64,000 nt of DNA from Trichomonas vaginalis G3 (GCF_026262505.1 NC_067205.1:2046001-2110000); one strand, 5' to 3'. Counted from the first letter of the stretch, positions 1 through 9,390 are shown. The notes: generated by a model from the letters alone, not told the origin. Numbers and translations are program-made.

Positions 1-1130
1 AAACCTTAAACAGGAAAAGTGACGTTGGACATACACATACATCTTCTGAAATAACAGACTTAAACGTTAGCCTTGAAAAGAAAGCAGATAAAACATATGT
101 CAATGAAATATACCAAAGTTTGATAGGAACAACAAAAAATATTGAAACTATTGTTGGTGACTTTTCTGTCAATGAAGAAAATAAATATTTTAGATGGCAG
201 TTGGTACAGTCCTTAAAAAATGGTACACGGTGTAAACTCATTCCGAAAAATAACAATGAAATGTATGTAAGCTATAAAAAGAATGATGGTACACAAGTTA
301 AAGTTCCATTAGACAACAACTGCTACTTAAACTTATATGGAGACGAACAAAAGAAATATTTAAGAGTTTATGAAATAGGCAGATATGACATTGCCTGACC
401 CAGCTCCAGCACCACATTATTATGACTATGGAGATGACGACAGAACACCACATGTAGATGAACAAAAGCTAACATTATATTTAGATTATTATAGATATAA
501 AAGATATAATGCAATAGAAAAAACGAGAATAGTATATTATTATACAGATGACAGAAATAAATATTATAGTCAAGATTTTACCTACCCTGAAAACATAAGA
601 TTATATTATAAAAAATATTCTGACACAAACCAGAAGAAACCTGAAATAGCTGCACTATATTTTAAGTTCAAAAAAGACAATCCTATAATATCTCATATGT
701 TTGATTTAATGAACCCAGTAGGTTCTATTTATACATCTATGGATGCAAGAGGTCCTCAAGTAATGTTTGGTGTTGGTGCATGGGAACAAATAGTCGACAG
801 GTTTTTGTATTGTGCAAACTCTTCAAAGGAAACAGGTGGAAGTAAAACGATTTCGGTGAAAATTTACCTGCACACAGTCATTACATAGATTTAAGTACAT
901 CTCAAGCAGGTTGGCATAAGCATAGATATTGGGATTGGTCAGGAATGACAAAAGGTAAAGGATATGATGTTAAAGACGACGTTAAGTTTGCTATAAATTG
1001 TTACTGGAGTGACACTCAGGGAGAAGGAAACCATACACATTTCGTTTCAGGATATACGCAAACAACGGGACAAAGTAAAGAATACATGCCACCTTACATG
1101 ACAGTTTACGCATGGTATAGAATTGCTTAG
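1..1130 (+). pseudogene. Phage-like fibre gene of element A (truncated by window, broken)
   Basis: 3' part of a fibre gene; its beginning lies left of the window. The start shows HTH-type shaft repeats, then a segment rich in Tyr/Asp/Lys, then a domain with NPVGSIYTSMDA and VGAWEQIVDRFLYCANSS, typical of the C-terminal domain of phage baseplate/tail-collar proteins (Gp10-like). It is broken in about two or three places. The final ~290 bp, the tip, is unrelated in sequence to the corresponding tip in sister element C, although the DNA on both sides matches closely. Probably the virion attachment fibre. Its stop overlaps the convergent integrase stop by 4 bp. Confidence 0.75.
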
Positions 1131-2086
1131 TCGTCATTTTCAACTTCTTTAGCATATTCGCCAGGAGTTGTCTTATATTTGTTAGGAAATGTCTTTGAAA
1201 GTATACCACCTTGAACTTTGACAAGTTTGAAACGAGGTCTGACAATAGTAGTTTTATCTTCTGCTTGCAGTGTGTACATTTTGCCATGTTTGCCTAAAAC
1301 TTCATAATATTCTCTTGTATACTTTCTTCTATTTTTACGAACACGAATGTGAGTACCTGTCGGGTTCCCATTGTTGTCATAGTCAATAGTATTTTCATAT
1401 GGGTCGCGTTTAGGTATTTCTATTTTTACTTTGTCACCTTTCTGAAGTTTGAAGCCCGGCATTCTTTCTTGTTTGTCTCTTTTGACTAAATTATTAAATA
1501 TATAGTCTTTCTCTAAGTCAGGGTTGTTTTTCATTTCTTCGGGGGAGTGGTTTCCCAAACCTTTTTGTTTACGGTTATTGTAAATATTTAAAACTTGTCT
1601 CATCTTTGCCATGGAGAAGTGTCTATATTTGTCGTCATATGACATTTCATTTGCTTCACCACCTTGTGGTTGGTTTAAGTCTCTTAACATTTTTATACAT
1701 CCGTCAATGACACCAAGAGCAGAATGGTTTTGGTCAACAATGAAATATTGGTTTACATTTTTTGAACGCAGATAGTTTTTAATATCATCTGATTTGAAAG
1801 AACTTTCACAGTCAGATGTCAGTTTTGTTGGATGGTATTTGTCAACGAATATTGTCAAAGCAGTTTTCACATCTAAAATATTTTTGGACCATAATGGTAT
1901 GGCTTCACAGTATCTTGTGTTTTGACCAACAAATATTAACCAGTATGGAGGTCCATCTGTTCTAACTCTCGGAATGTTTTCCAAGATATCCATAAACCAA
2001 GCATTTGGTGTTGAACTAAAGATTTTTATCAGGAGTGCTTTCTTTGTCGCTTTAGAAACATAGAGGTCCTTGTTCGGATTCGTCAT
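1127..2086 (-). CDS. Retroviral-type integrase of element A
   Basis: 319 aa, open throughout. It belongs to the rve (DDE-type) integrase family used by Polintons to insert their linear DNA. The core shows AWFMDILENI, a strand with YWLIFVGQNTRYCEAIPLW, then LTSDCESSF and QNHSALG. The C-terminal third is basic, with a GDKVKIEIPKRDP segment and a YYEVLGKHGKMYTLQ segment, like the DNA- or chromatin-binding SH3-like tails of such integrases. It is near-identical to the element C copy at 49764-50723. Transcribed divergently from the pVI-like gene across only 17 bp. Whether it is active cannot be judged from sequence. Confidence 0.9.
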   Translation of the reverse strand: MTNPNKDLYVSKATKKALLIKIFSSTPNAWFMDILENIPRVRTDGPPYWLIFVGQNTRYCEAIPLWSKNILDVKTALTIFVDKYHPTKLTSDCESSFKSDDIKNYLRSKNVNQYFIVDQNHSALGVIDGCIKMLRDLNQPQGGEANEMSYDDKYRHFSMAKMRQVLNIYNNRKQKGLGNHSPEEMKNNPDLEKDYIFNNLVKRDKQERMPGFKLQKGDKVKIEIPKRDPYENTIDYDNNGNPTGTHIRVRKNRRKYTREYYEVLGKHGKMYTLQAEDKTTIVRPRFKLVKVQGGILSKTFPNKYKTTPGEYAKEVENDD

Positions 2087-2103
2087 TTTTTACCCTGTAA
2101 GAA
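2087..2103. promoter_or_regulatory. 17-bp bidirectional promoter between integrase and pVI-like gene
   Basis: Only 17 bp separate the two divergent start codons. The space is T-rich near the minus-strand ATG and A-rich near the plus-strand ATG, the same layout as other divergent pairs here. Any core promoter must overlap coding sequence or be extremely short. Confidence 0.5.
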
Positions 2104-2505
2104 ATGGGTTTATTTGGCGCATTAGCAGGAGTCGCATCTAGATTTTTACCCGCAGTGGGAACAATAGCCAGAGGTGCATTTGGAATTGGAAGGAAGATTT
2201 TGAGTACATTAGGTATACTGAAAGAGAAAGCACAACCTATTATACAAACTGTACAGAAAGGTTGGGATGTAGCACGAGATGCAACAAATCTTATTCCAAA
2301 TCCTGAAACAAGAGGAAAAGTTCAAGGATGGATGGACAATGTAGGAAGACAAGCAGGAAACTATTATAACAAAGCAAATGACTACTATAACCAAGCAGGA
2401 CACTATATGGACCAAGGTGAAAGATTCTTTAACAGAGGATATAACCATGCACAACAGTGGGTAAACAATAACCAACCTCAACCGCCTCAAACGTGGGGAA
2501 TGTAA
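2104..2505 (+). CDS. Small pVI-like (membrane-active minor capsid?) protein
   Basis: 133 aa. Residues 1-40 are Gly/Ala-rich and hydrophobic with spaced basics (FGALAGVASRFLPAVG, then ARGAFGIGRKIL), predicting an amphipathic or membrane-active helix. Residues 75-115 are Tyr/Asn/Gln-rich with a loose YYNxAxxYY repeat, and the C-terminus is Pro/Gln-rich. The layout resembles adenovirus pVI-like minor capsid proteins encoded by Polintons, and matches in style the 46986-47228 protein of C and 37866-38402 of B. Function is inference. Opens a rightward run of small genes leading to the polymerase, with 15-20 bp gaps. Confidence 0.6.
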   Translation: MGLFGALAGVASRFLPAVGTIARGAFGIGRKILSTLGILKEKAQPIIQTVQKGWDVARDATNLIPNPETRGKVQGWMDNVGRQAGNYYNKANDYYNQAGHYMDQGERFFNRGYNHAQQWVNNNQPQPPQTWGM

Positions 2506-2524
2506 AGTTTTTTATTGAGATGAA

Positions 2525-2677
2525 ATGAACAATGCAGCATTGAGACAAATGAGTTCAAGATGGATTTGTCGGCTTCCAGCATTTACACCACGTGTTTGTA
2601 AAGTTCTTCCTATACCTCAGGAAGTTTTAGACCGACTTAAAAAACCTAAACAACCAGTTGAAAACAAACCAAACTAA
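2525..2677 (+). CDS. 50-aa small protein, unknown
   Basis: Short ORF between two open genes, starting 19 bp after the previous stop in the same GAGATGAAATG context used by the next gene. The product is basic, with RWICRLP and VLPIPQEVLDRLKK segments. Conserved in element C (51162-51314) with amino-acid substitutions but no change of frame, which supports real coding. No family recognised. Confidence 0.6.
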   Translation: MNNAALRQMSSRWICRLPAFTPRVCKVLPIPQEVLDRLKKPKQPVENKPN

Positions 2678-2695
2678 ATTTTTTACTGAGATGAA

Positions 2696-3280
2696 ATGAC
2701 CGAAGAAGTTGAAACGGTAGATTTGACACCACAAACAAAAAGTTCAGAACCATTGTCAAAACCTGTCAAAGAACTTACAGATGAAGAGAAAAATTCAATA
2801 ATAGAAAGTGCCAGGTCTGGAAATACAAACCCTAACTATAAAGTCACTTTTCATAGAAATGGAACGGCTAGTATCTCAAAAAAGAAACAGACTCTCACAA
2901 ATAAAATATTGAAGTCTGAAGGAGCTTTCGAGACAACAGATGGAAAAGTTTACTTCACTGACCAACAGTTCATTATAGAACATCTCATTGACTTAGAGTC
3001 GAAATATTCTAAACTTTACAACAAACACAAAAAGTTGAAAGGAAAACAAAAACAAATGGCATATGATATTTATGAAGATGTTGACGACACAACTGTTCCT
3101 GCAAGTGAAGTAAAGTCAGAGGAACCAAAAAGTGACGCAAAACCGATAGAAGAAGAAAAACCAAAAACTGAAGATAAACCAAAACCAAAGTTTAGTTTCC
3201 AAACTAAACCAAGTCAACCTTCATTAGCTGGTATGGGTTGGCGTCAAAGACTTATGGCAGCAGGCGGTTATGTAAAGTAA
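2696..3280 (+). CDS. Small-domain protein with charged tail and possible protease-cleavage motif
   Basis: 194 aa. Residues about 30-70 hold a short domain of the form helix, aromatic strand, N-G turn, basic strand (ESARSGNTNPNYKVTFHRNG then SISKKK) that also appears in two element B proteins (17441-17686, 20040-20243). Then a coiled-coil segment, a Lys/Glu/Pro-rich linker, and a C-terminal SLAGMGWRQRL. LAGM-G fits the adenovirus-type maturation consensus (M/I/L)xGx-G. Probably a virion or scaffold component; role is inference. Uses the GAGATGAAATG start context. Confidence 0.6.
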   Translation: MTEEVETVDLTPQTKSSEPLSKPVKELTDEEKNSIIESARSGNTNPNYKVTFHRNGTASISKKKQTLTNKILKSEGAFETTDGKVYFTDQQFIIEHLIDLESKYSKLYNKHKKLKGKQKQMAYDIYEDVDDTTVPASEVKSEEPKSDAKPIEEEKPKTEDKPKPKFSFQTKPSQPSLAGMGWRQRLMAAGGYVK

Positions 3281-3306
3281 AGAAATTTTTTTTTATTTTT
3301 ATAAAA

Positions 3307-5459
3307 ATGCCCCCATATAGAATGGATAGAAAGTCTGCTAGAATAAAAGCAGAGTTACAAAGATATGGTTGGAGAGTTTCGAAGAATTTTAAATATAGGA
3401 AGGGAAGACCCATAAAAGTCTATGACAAATTGTCTGGTCTTCGCTACGAAATGGATTTGGAAACAGCACGTGCCAATTATCCAAACAGACTAGAGAGGTT
3501 AGAAGAAGAACGTCTTATGGACATGCCTTTCGATGTTAGTGAACCTCAAGTTGAAGGACACGACGGCTTTGCCAGATTCTACTGGAAACATGACGAACAA
3601 TTGCATCCTTTGAGAAGGAAAAAAGGAAAAGGTGAAGACACACATGCTCCCATGGAAAGAACAAGATATGCATATGAAAAGTATCGTGAAGTTAGAAGTC
3701 AAATTACATCTGGTCGAACCTTTACAGTAAACTTTGACGAAGGAAAGAACAAAGAAGGCTTCATGGGAGTACTTGCTGCCATACAAGACGGAAATAAGAA
3801 AGGACACAATCTCAGATTGACCATAACAGATTTGGATGGTCACATTTACTATGCACATGGCAATGAACAAACAGCCGCAAAACTTCTTGACGCTTTCAAG
3901 ACTACAAAGAGAGAACAAATGGTTGACTCCGACTCAGACATTTTGAATGCAATTGAAGGAATTGCAAGTATCAAGTTCGAATGGTACCAACCTAACCCTC
4001 AAGCAGTCAGACAACATGCTGGATACTTCCCGTTCATAAATAAGTCTGACATTGACTTGACAAGGTATGGAATTTACAATTCAATTGAAACAATTGTCAA
4101 CGAACCTTGCATTCTTACATGTCTCAGGAACTCTGGTCTTGTTACAGATGAGAAGATGAAGTATCTTGAGTCATGTGTGAAGACAAGGTACATTCTCAGA
4201 GGTCAATTGGCAAAAATTGCACCGTTGGCAAATGTCAATATCCGAGTCAACATACCTACAGCTAAAGGTTCTTCACATGACGACTATGTTGTTGACAAAG
4301 ACTTACCATGGTTGAAGATTGTAATTGTCCACAACCACTTCATGTTGAACGAAAGTCTTACAAACCCATTCTTTGGTAAAAGTAAGTGCAACATTGTCAG
4401 AGCTGTAAACATTCTTTTCGAGAAAGGTTTGTTGGAACCAATTCCAGATGACAAGCTGACAGAAACTTTTGTACCAAAAGACGAAACAAACTTTTCATTG
4501 TTAGCAAGACCAAAAGTTGTTCCAGACAAAGTTCTAGTACAAAAGAAGTACACAGTTCCACAGGGGTTGGTATGTTCGGATACCAACCTGAACCAGAAGA
4601 ACTTCCAATGAGGTTGCAAGAACTTCAAGATGCTATAAACAAACTTCCATTGAGACATCCAATTGACGTCAAATTGTATTGGAGAGCATCTGAGTTAGGT
4701 CAGAAGGTTTTATATGAAACAGGTTGCTTCGACGATGTTTATGAGATAACAGGAGAAGTTTCTCAGAAGATAAGAGACTCACTTGAATTTCCACAAACTG
4801 GACCAATTGGTTGCGACAAGTTCGACTCAGATGAAAAGATATACTATGTAGACCTTAACGCTGCATACATGAGGTTTGTCCAATATATTCCGACTGGAAT
4901 TCCAAACGAAGATAGTGAGTTCCCGGGAAGGAACTATACAGTTGGAAAAGTCATACAACAACTGTATGATATTAGGAAAGCTTCAAACCCCAAACTTGCA
5001 ATGACACTCAAATTGCTTATGAATTCGACATGGGGATATTCCATTAAGAAACCTCAAGAGATGAAGAGTAAACATTATGAGAAGGTCGACAACTTTGTTG
5101 AAAGGTTTTCTCCTTTTGTTTTGAAGTACGAATTCACTCAAGGTCAAAGTGGCTTAGTAACCACATTAAAACCTATTGTCGAACATTGGTCTTACCCTCA
5201 GTTCGCAAAGGCAGTCCTTGACAACTACAACAAATTCTTCTCCGAAGTCAAATCCAAAGTGAAGGTTTACTATGAGAACATTGACGCACTCATGACGAAC
5301 GAAGAAGGCTATAACAAACTCATTGAAATGGGAATGGTCGGTGAAAAGATGGGCTGTTTTAAGCTAGATAAGGTATTTTCCGAAGTTCATGTAATATCGA
5401 AAAGGAAATATTGGGGCATACTTGAAGACGGCACAGAAATAAAACATTGCATGAAATAA
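3307..5459 (+). pseudogene. Protein-primed family B DNA polymerase of element A (broken)
   Basis: Polinton-type pPolB, which would replicate the linear element from a protein-primed end. Recognisable in order: a basic N-terminus (MPPYRMDRKSARIKAELQRY), a domain with NEPCILTCLRNSG and HNHFMLNE that parallels one in element B's polymerase, motif A (YYVDLNAAYM), motif B (LLMNSTWGYSIKK), motif C (VYYENIDALM) and KRKYWG after it. The gene is broken, about once or twice, and is shorter than B's 1062-aa polymerase. The N-terminal start at 3307 is chosen because it follows a T-rich, A-rich leader and is conserved in C. Confidence 0.8.
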
Positions 5460-5504
5460 AAAATTTATTTTTAAAAAAGTGACGTTTTTTTTATTTTATT
5501 TGAA

Positions 5505-5606
5505 ATGTACGCTGAGTTTGCTTATGTAAACACTAGAGATACAGATGGAAAATACGTTCAAATACTTCTTAACAAATTCAAGAAGCTATATGGCATACCA
5601 TTTTAA
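5505..5606 (+). CDS. Tiny ORF of 33 aa, uncertain
   Basis: Short frame after the polymerase beginning MYAEFAYVNT, preceded by TTTGAAATG. The first five codons match element C's equivalent (54147-54251) but the rest of the segment is different sequence in the two copies, while the flanks match. May be a real small gene with an exchanged body, or a remnant. Low confidence. Confidence 0.3.
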   Translation: MYAEFAYVNTRDTDGKYVQILLNKFKKLYGIPF

Positions 5607-5631
5607 AACAATATATTTTTACATATATTAA

Positions 5632-6492
5632 ATGCTTCAGGTTGAAAAACAAAGAACAAAAGTAGCAGATACAAAACCGTTAGACTATATCTTTACAAAT
5701 GCTGGTAGGACTATTTCAGATGAAGAAATTTCATCCCGAGCATACAGGTTTGACTATCCGATTCGTTGGCTTCAAAGTCCTTCAGATGCAAAGGCAATAG
5801 GATTTAGAAGAGTTTTGTTTTCAAATAGAACTAACGCATTTATGTTCGCAGTATATTTTCATGGGCAGTATAAAGGTTCTGATGGTCTAATAGACAAATT
5901 TGACGAAATGAGAATCTTTACAGTTCGTTCAGACGAAAGTCTTGAGAAAACTCTAAATGACTTTCAAACTCAAATGAACAAATATTATTGGGAATTTCAA
6001 GAAAAATACAACTCTTTACTAAATGGAACATACTATCTGAAACTAGAATATGACAAGATGAACTCCACCGTTTCATTTCAAAAGATTGAAATTAACCCTC
6101 CAAGAGATACAGAGTTTTTATTTTGGAAAGTAGACAAACGTTCTTGGGCACAATTTCTTCGGTTACTAAACCAGAACGAACCATTACCACCAGATGGTCC
6201 ATTTAAATTTATACTTCCACCAGCAGATTTGATGGTTTATAGAAACGTGTTTGACCCTCAAAATGTTATGTGTCATGCAAGTTTCAGTTCAAGCAACAAT
6301 AGTTTTCTATGTATTGGTAAGGACCTTTATGACTTTGCTTCTAAATTCTACGAACCACCTAGTAACAGTTTCTCTGACTTTCAAGTTTGGTTCACAACAA
6401 ATGGTGTGCAACATATTATTCCATTGTACTATGACTTTTATCTCGAATTGTCTTTCATATATAACTACGGAAAAGTGCTGAAAAAGTATTGA
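5632..6492 (+). CDS. Element structural-family protein (RW/KAIGFRR family), copy 1
   Basis: 286 aa, open. N-terminus with MLQVEKQ, then FDYPIRWLQSPSDAKAIGFRR near residues 45-65, and a conserved C-terminal block near 215-265 with HASFSSSNNSFLC, EPPSNSFSDFQVWFT and IIPLYYDFYLELSF. Paralogs occur in C (47270-48079, 54252-55112) and, more distantly, in B (20569-21412, 36759-37640). Alternating hydrophobic strands and the closing WF/T-x-PL pattern suggest an all-beta virion protein. Function unknown; a capsid-associated or spike role is inference. Follows a TATTTTTACATATATTAAATG leader. Confidence 0.6.
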   Translation: MLQVEKQRTKVADTKPLDYIFTNAGRTISDEEISSRAYRFDYPIRWLQSPSDAKAIGFRRVLFSNRTNAFMFAVYFHGQYKGSDGLIDKFDEMRIFTVRSDESLEKTLNDFQTQMNKYYWEFQEKYNSLLNGTYYLKLEYDKMNSTVSFQKIEINPPRDTEFLFWKVDKRSWAQFLRLLNQNEPLPPDGPFKFILPPADLMVYRNVFDPQNVMCHASFSSSNNSFLCIGKDLYDFASKFYEPPSNSFSDFQVWFTTNGVQHIIPLYYDFYLELSFIYNYGKVLKKY

Positions 6493-6607
6493 ATGTGAAG
6501 ATATTAGAAAATAACATTTTTTCTAACATCGTAGAAAACTCATGAAAACAATTTATTTTTGACACTTTCACAAAAAACATAAAAAAGGTGAAGTTAAAAT
6601 GAGATGT

Positions 6608-6973
6608 TTACTGAACTGGTTGGATGTCGCCTTCTGAGGTTATGTAGAACGGCTGACCCGAGAAGTGGAACAGTGCTCTGAGAATTTGTATAATTTGTGG
6701 AATTGGACTCTCTCTGTTTGGAAGTTGTATCCATGGGCGCTTTGCAAAGAACTTGAGAAGAGCTTCTTTCTTTGCTTGCTTTATGTCCTCGAAAGGAGTG
6801 CCTTCTGGTACCTCAATTGGAATTCCAGTCGAAATTTCGAGCTGAAGTGTAGACCTTCCCGTTATCCAACCGTTAACAAGCTTGCCTTTTACATTCTGCC
6901 TGAGGAAGTCTTTAACAAGCTCGTTAAGTTCAATGAGGTAAATTGCCTCGTCGGTAGGTTCGACCTCGACCAT
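6608..6973 (-). CDS. 121-aa protein, unknown
   Basis: No family recognised. Acidic N-terminus, then a segment with STLQLEISTGIPIEVPEG, an Ala/Lys helix (KQAKKEALLKFFAKRPW), and an aromatic C-terminus ending EGDIQPVQ. The C-terminal 80 residues are well conserved in element C (55250-55609), whereas the N-terminal part differs more. Transcribed away from the tandem repeat at 6974-7085, which separates it from the Pro/Gln-rich gene. Confidence 0.55.
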   Translation of the reverse strand: MVEVEPTDEAIYLIELNELVKDFLRQNVKGKLVNGWITGRSTLQLEISTGIPIEVPEGTPFEDIKQAKKEALLKFFAKRPWIQLPNRESPIPQIIQILRALFHFSGQPFYITSEGDIQPVQ

Positions 6974-7085
6974 TGCTACTGTCAGAAAAAGTACTGCTAC
7001 TGTCAGAAAAAGTACTGCTACTGTCAGAAAAAGTACTGCTACTGTCAGTAAAAGTACTGCTACTGTCAGTAAAAGTACTGCTAGT
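6974..7085 (+). repeat. 21-bp tandem repeat between divergent genes
   Basis: About five copies of a 21-bp unit containing CTGTCAGAAAAAGTACTGCTA. It lies where a divergent promoter is expected. Element C has an array in the same place with a different 22-bp unit sharing only CAGAAAAAGT. Probably regulatory or replication-slippage sequence; no product expected. Confidence 0.85.
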
Positions 7086-7127
7086 AGCAGAGATTTTTAT
7101 CGTTGTGGTCCGACAGGACACAAACGA

Positions 7128-7541
7128 ATGTCCGACGTTCCACCAACCGAGTCCATTCCCAAACCAGAAGAACCGAAAGCTGCAGAACTCCAGCAGCAAC
7201 CACAGCAACCTCAGTTCCAACAAGGACCTCCGAATTACTACCAATTTCCACCTCAAGGTTACTACCCACCACAAGGCTTCCCGAACTACCCTCCTCAACC
7301 TATGCCTTACTTCCCCAACCCTTGGTTGTTCCAGCAAGCTCCACCCCAATTCAAATTCCAATTCCAATCTCAGTCCAAAAGAGACCAAGAGTTCGAAGAA
7401 GGTCTGAACCGCTTACGCAAAGAGTATGCCACAGCTCCAATTGAGAGAAAGTTGTTCCCGGACCAAAAATATAATTTAGGTGAAGAGGTGAGATTTCACC
7501 TCTTTTTTCACCTGTTTTTTCACCCTCTTGAATTTTCATGA
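7128..7541 (+). CDS. Pro/Gln/Tyr-rich small protein
   Basis: 137 aa as read. Low-complexity residues 15-90 are rich in Pro, Gln, Tyr and Phe (QGYYPPQGFPNYPPQPMPYF), followed by a charged helix (RDQEFEEGLNRLRKEYATAP). The last ~20 codons run into the operator-like array at 7479-7525, so the natural end is uncertain; in C the frame stops just before the array. The homologue is at 55894-56220. Low-complexity composition suggests an assembly or condensate-type protein; role unknown. Confidence 0.5.
   Translation: MSDVPPTESIPKPEEPKAAELQQQPQQPQFQQGPPNYYQFPPQGYYPPQGFPNYPPQPMPYFPNPWLFQQAPPQFKFQFQSQSKRDQEFEEGLNRLRKEYATAPIERKLFPDQKYNLGEEVRFHLFFHLFFHPLEFS
7479..7525 (+). promoter_or_regulatory. Operator-like palindromic array (GTGA type)
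   Basis: GGTGA, 8 bp later the palindrome AGGTGAGATTTCACCT, then TCACC half-sites at 12-bp spacing separated by T runs. Same architecture at eleven other places. Could alternatively act as a hairpin terminator for the preceding gene. Confidence 0.6.
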
Positions 7542-7629
7542 ATTTTATATATTAATGTTTTCGTTAAGCCACTTTGTGCCGTCAGTCAGTCAGTCAGTTT
7601 AGGAAAGACTTTAGAAAGTTGTTGGAAAA

Positions 7630-7889
7630 TAAGTCCTGGGAAGAGTATTATAAGGCATTTTGTGAAGAATATAGCAACCGCCGGAATTCGGACTGTTGCT
7701 TTTTATACAAAATTCATGCAGGAAATTCTTGAGTTTTGGTTGAAAGAATACGGTGGAGCCAAAAGTGGCTGGACCTCAAAACAAGCATTTTATGAGCTTA
7801 CTAAGGGCGTTATAAATGAATTCAAAGGTATTTACATACATCCTGACCTCGTTCATTTTGTTGCTGAATTCAGCAAAAATATAATTTAG
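7630..7889 (+). pseudogene. KilA-N-like fragment
   Basis: A 75-codon frame (7662-7889) whose end reads FKGIYIHPDLVHFVAEFSK, matching the G-x-Y-V/I-H-P-x-L core of KilA-N DNA-binding domains. An inverted, nearly identical copy lies in element B at 29471-29705. It sits between two operator-like arrays. Too short for a complete KilA-N protein, so probably a relic of an exchanged cassette. Confidence 0.5.
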
Positions 7890-7935
7890 GTGAAGAGGTG
7901 AGATTTCACCTCTTTTTTCACCTGTTTTTTCACCC
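7889..7935 (+). promoter_or_regulatory. Operator-like palindromic array (GTGA type)
   Basis: Near-identical repeat of the array at 7479-7525, including flanking ATATAATTTA and CTTGAATTTTCATGAATTT. The two enclose the KilA-N fragment as direct repeats about 410 bp apart. Confidence 0.6.
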
Positions 7936-7955
7936 TCTTGAATTTTCATGAATTT

Positions 7956-8024
7956 CCTTAAGATAGAAAAAATAAAGTTAGTTTTATTTTTATTTATTTT
8001 TTTATTTTGTATGTAAGAACAGTA
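7956..8024 (+). promoter_or_regulatory. Shared leader of KilA-N-region genes
   Basis: Segment TTAAGATAGAAAAAATAAAG followed by T-rich sequence up to TTTTGTATG. The same leader precedes the genes starting at 9457, 56652 and 58964 and, on the minus strand, those at 29318 and (partly) 27462. It probably carries their promoter. Confidence 0.5.
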
Positions 8025-8948
8025 ATGTCAACAATCGGCACAACAACAATTCAAACAACAGCACCAAACTCGTTAGTCATGAATCCAACATCTATGTTGG
8101 TAGAGATGAAAAGCTTTATTCCTTCTTCATATACTTTCGAAACAGAAATACAAAGAATAAAGCAAGAACTTTTAACAAGTAATTTAGACTGTACCGCACA
8201 GGATGAAGAAAATGAAGAATATCTTTATGAAATGGAGGACCTCATCGACCATTTGCCTAAACTACCTGAAATCCAACAACAAAAACTAACTATTCCTGAA
8301 TTCGATGAAATAGAAGTGAAACCAACTGACTCAGTAGAAATAAAGAAGTTCATACGAAAGGTAAATTATGAATTCCTTGGTTTTCATTGCAACCATAAAG
8401 TTATGGACAAAGACTGCGACATGATTTATAAAAACATCTCTGACATATATAAATCTGGGGAGTTTAAGACATACGACAACTTTGTTTCATTAGCTGCAAA
8501 ATGTGTATGGCAGATAAGAGATAAATATAGAAGAGGTAAGGTATGGAATGAACAGATAAAACCAACTGCTTCAGATTTAAAGAAAACCATTGACGCCTTG
8601 GTTGTTTTAGCAGGTAAGGTTTCAGAATATAACGCAAAAATGAATCCGCAATGTTCTAAATGTAAAGCAGCAATTAGGAAATATAACTATTCAGTAAAAG
8701 AGATAGAAAGAATGAGAAACGACTATGCAGACTTAAAGAAAGAAGCAGAAAATAAAATGGACATGTTAGAATTTCTGAACAAAAACTATCCAACTGCTGA
8801 CGATTTCCTTCTATCTGACGTCAAGAAGAAGTATAAAGAAACCTTCGGCATTGTTAAAACATTCGATGTACTAAAAGAAGAAATAGAAGCTACAAAACTG
8901 TTTAGGATTTCAAATATACATCGTACAATTCATGTAAAACGGTTATAA
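8025..8948 (+). CDS. KilA-N-region accessory protein with CxxC and coiled coil
   Basis: 307 aa from MSTIGTT (an upstream in-frame ATG at 8007 lies in the shared leader and is less likely). Thr/Ser-rich N-terminus, helical middle, CNHKVMDKDC near 125, a CSKCKAAI motif near 210 that may bind metal, then a coiled coil (KEIERMRNDYADLKKE) and a C-terminal segment ending IHRTIHVKRL. Homologues: 28353-29318 (B, inverted) with the same C-terminus and 56652-57983 (C) with a different C-terminus. Probably DNA-associated, given its KilA-N-type neighbours; exact role unknown. Flanked by operator-like arrays. Confidence 0.6.
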   Translation: MSTIGTTTIQTTAPNSLVMNPTSMLVEMKSFIPSSYTFETEIQRIKQELLTSNLDCTAQDEENEEYLYEMEDLIDHLPKLPEIQQQKLTIPEFDEIEVKPTDSVEIKKFIRKVNYEFLGFHCNHKVMDKDCDMIYKNISDIYKSGEFKTYDNFVSLAAKCVWQIRDKYRRGKVWNEQIKPTASDLKKTIDALVVLAGKVSEYNAKMNPQCSKCKAAIRKYNYSVKEIERMRNDYADLKKEAENKMDMLEFLNKNYPTADDFLLSDVKKKYKETFGIVKTFDVLKEEIEATKLFRISNIHRTIHVKRL

Positions 8949-8954
8949 ATAATG

Positions 8955-9002
8955 AGGTGAAAAAACAGGTGAAAAAAGAGGTGAAATCTCACCTCTTCAC
9001 CT
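8955..9002 (-). promoter_or_regulatory. Operator-like palindromic array (GTGA type), inverted
   Basis: Inverse orientation of the array at 7889-7935, with three 12-bp-spaced half-sites, placed just after the accessory gene's stop. Together they bracket the gene as inverted repeats. Confidence 0.6.
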
Positions 9003-9133
9003 AAAATATATTTTTATTGAATTCAGCAAAAAATTCTGAGTAAAATAATTTTTAGGGCTTGTGTCAAACCGTTGAGTTTTCACAAAATTTAAAAAATAAC
9101 GTTTACCATGTGAAACGTTTATAAAATAACTGG

Positions 9134-9167
9134 GGTGAAAAAAGAGGTGAAATCTCACCTCTTCACC
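9134..9167 (-). promoter_or_regulatory. Operator-like palindromic array (GTGA type), short
   Basis: Another inverted copy with one fewer half-site, again followed by TTTTTATTGAATTCAGC as at 9003 onward. Confidence 0.55.
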
Positions 9168-9209
9168 TAAACATTATTTTTATTGAATTCAGCACAAAAA
9201 TCATGAATT

Positions 9210-9390
9210 TCCTCATATGATTGCTTCCCTCGGAAAACCGAGGGAAGAGATTCCGTACGAAAATCGCAAGAATTTGGCTCCTGGTTTGAAAGGATATTAT
9301 GTACATAGACTTCTTGTAAATGCTGTTGCAATGTGGGATTCACCTAAACATTATTTTTATTGAATTCAGCACAAAAATCATGAATTTCAT
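9210..9390 (+). pseudogene. KilA-N gene fragment with palindrome
   Basis: Contains TTCCCTCGGAAAACCGAGGGAA (a perfect hairpin, 9228-9249 approximately) and then about 80 bp matching the KilA-N core of the downstream gene, encoding GYYVHRLLVNAVAMW. The match breaks off into another copy of the array's outer flank. A duplicated relic of the neighbouring KilA-N gene. Confidence 0.5.

Noticed and set aside
3238-3306. Upstream start at 3238 for the element A polymerase
   Set aside because: The region overlaps the previous gene's 3' end; the ATG at 3307 follows a typical T/A-rich leader and is the one conserved in C.
6251-6481. Small frames antisense or out of frame inside larger genes (for example 6251-6481, 2209-2490, 991-1287)
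   Set aside because: They overlap better supported genes in other frames and recur only because the parent genes are conserved between A and C.
7479-7525. Bacterial ribosome-binding sites (GAGGTGAG, AGGAGGTG)
   Set aside because: The purine runs belong to the palindromic arrays and are not spaced before start codons; the organism looks eukaryotic.
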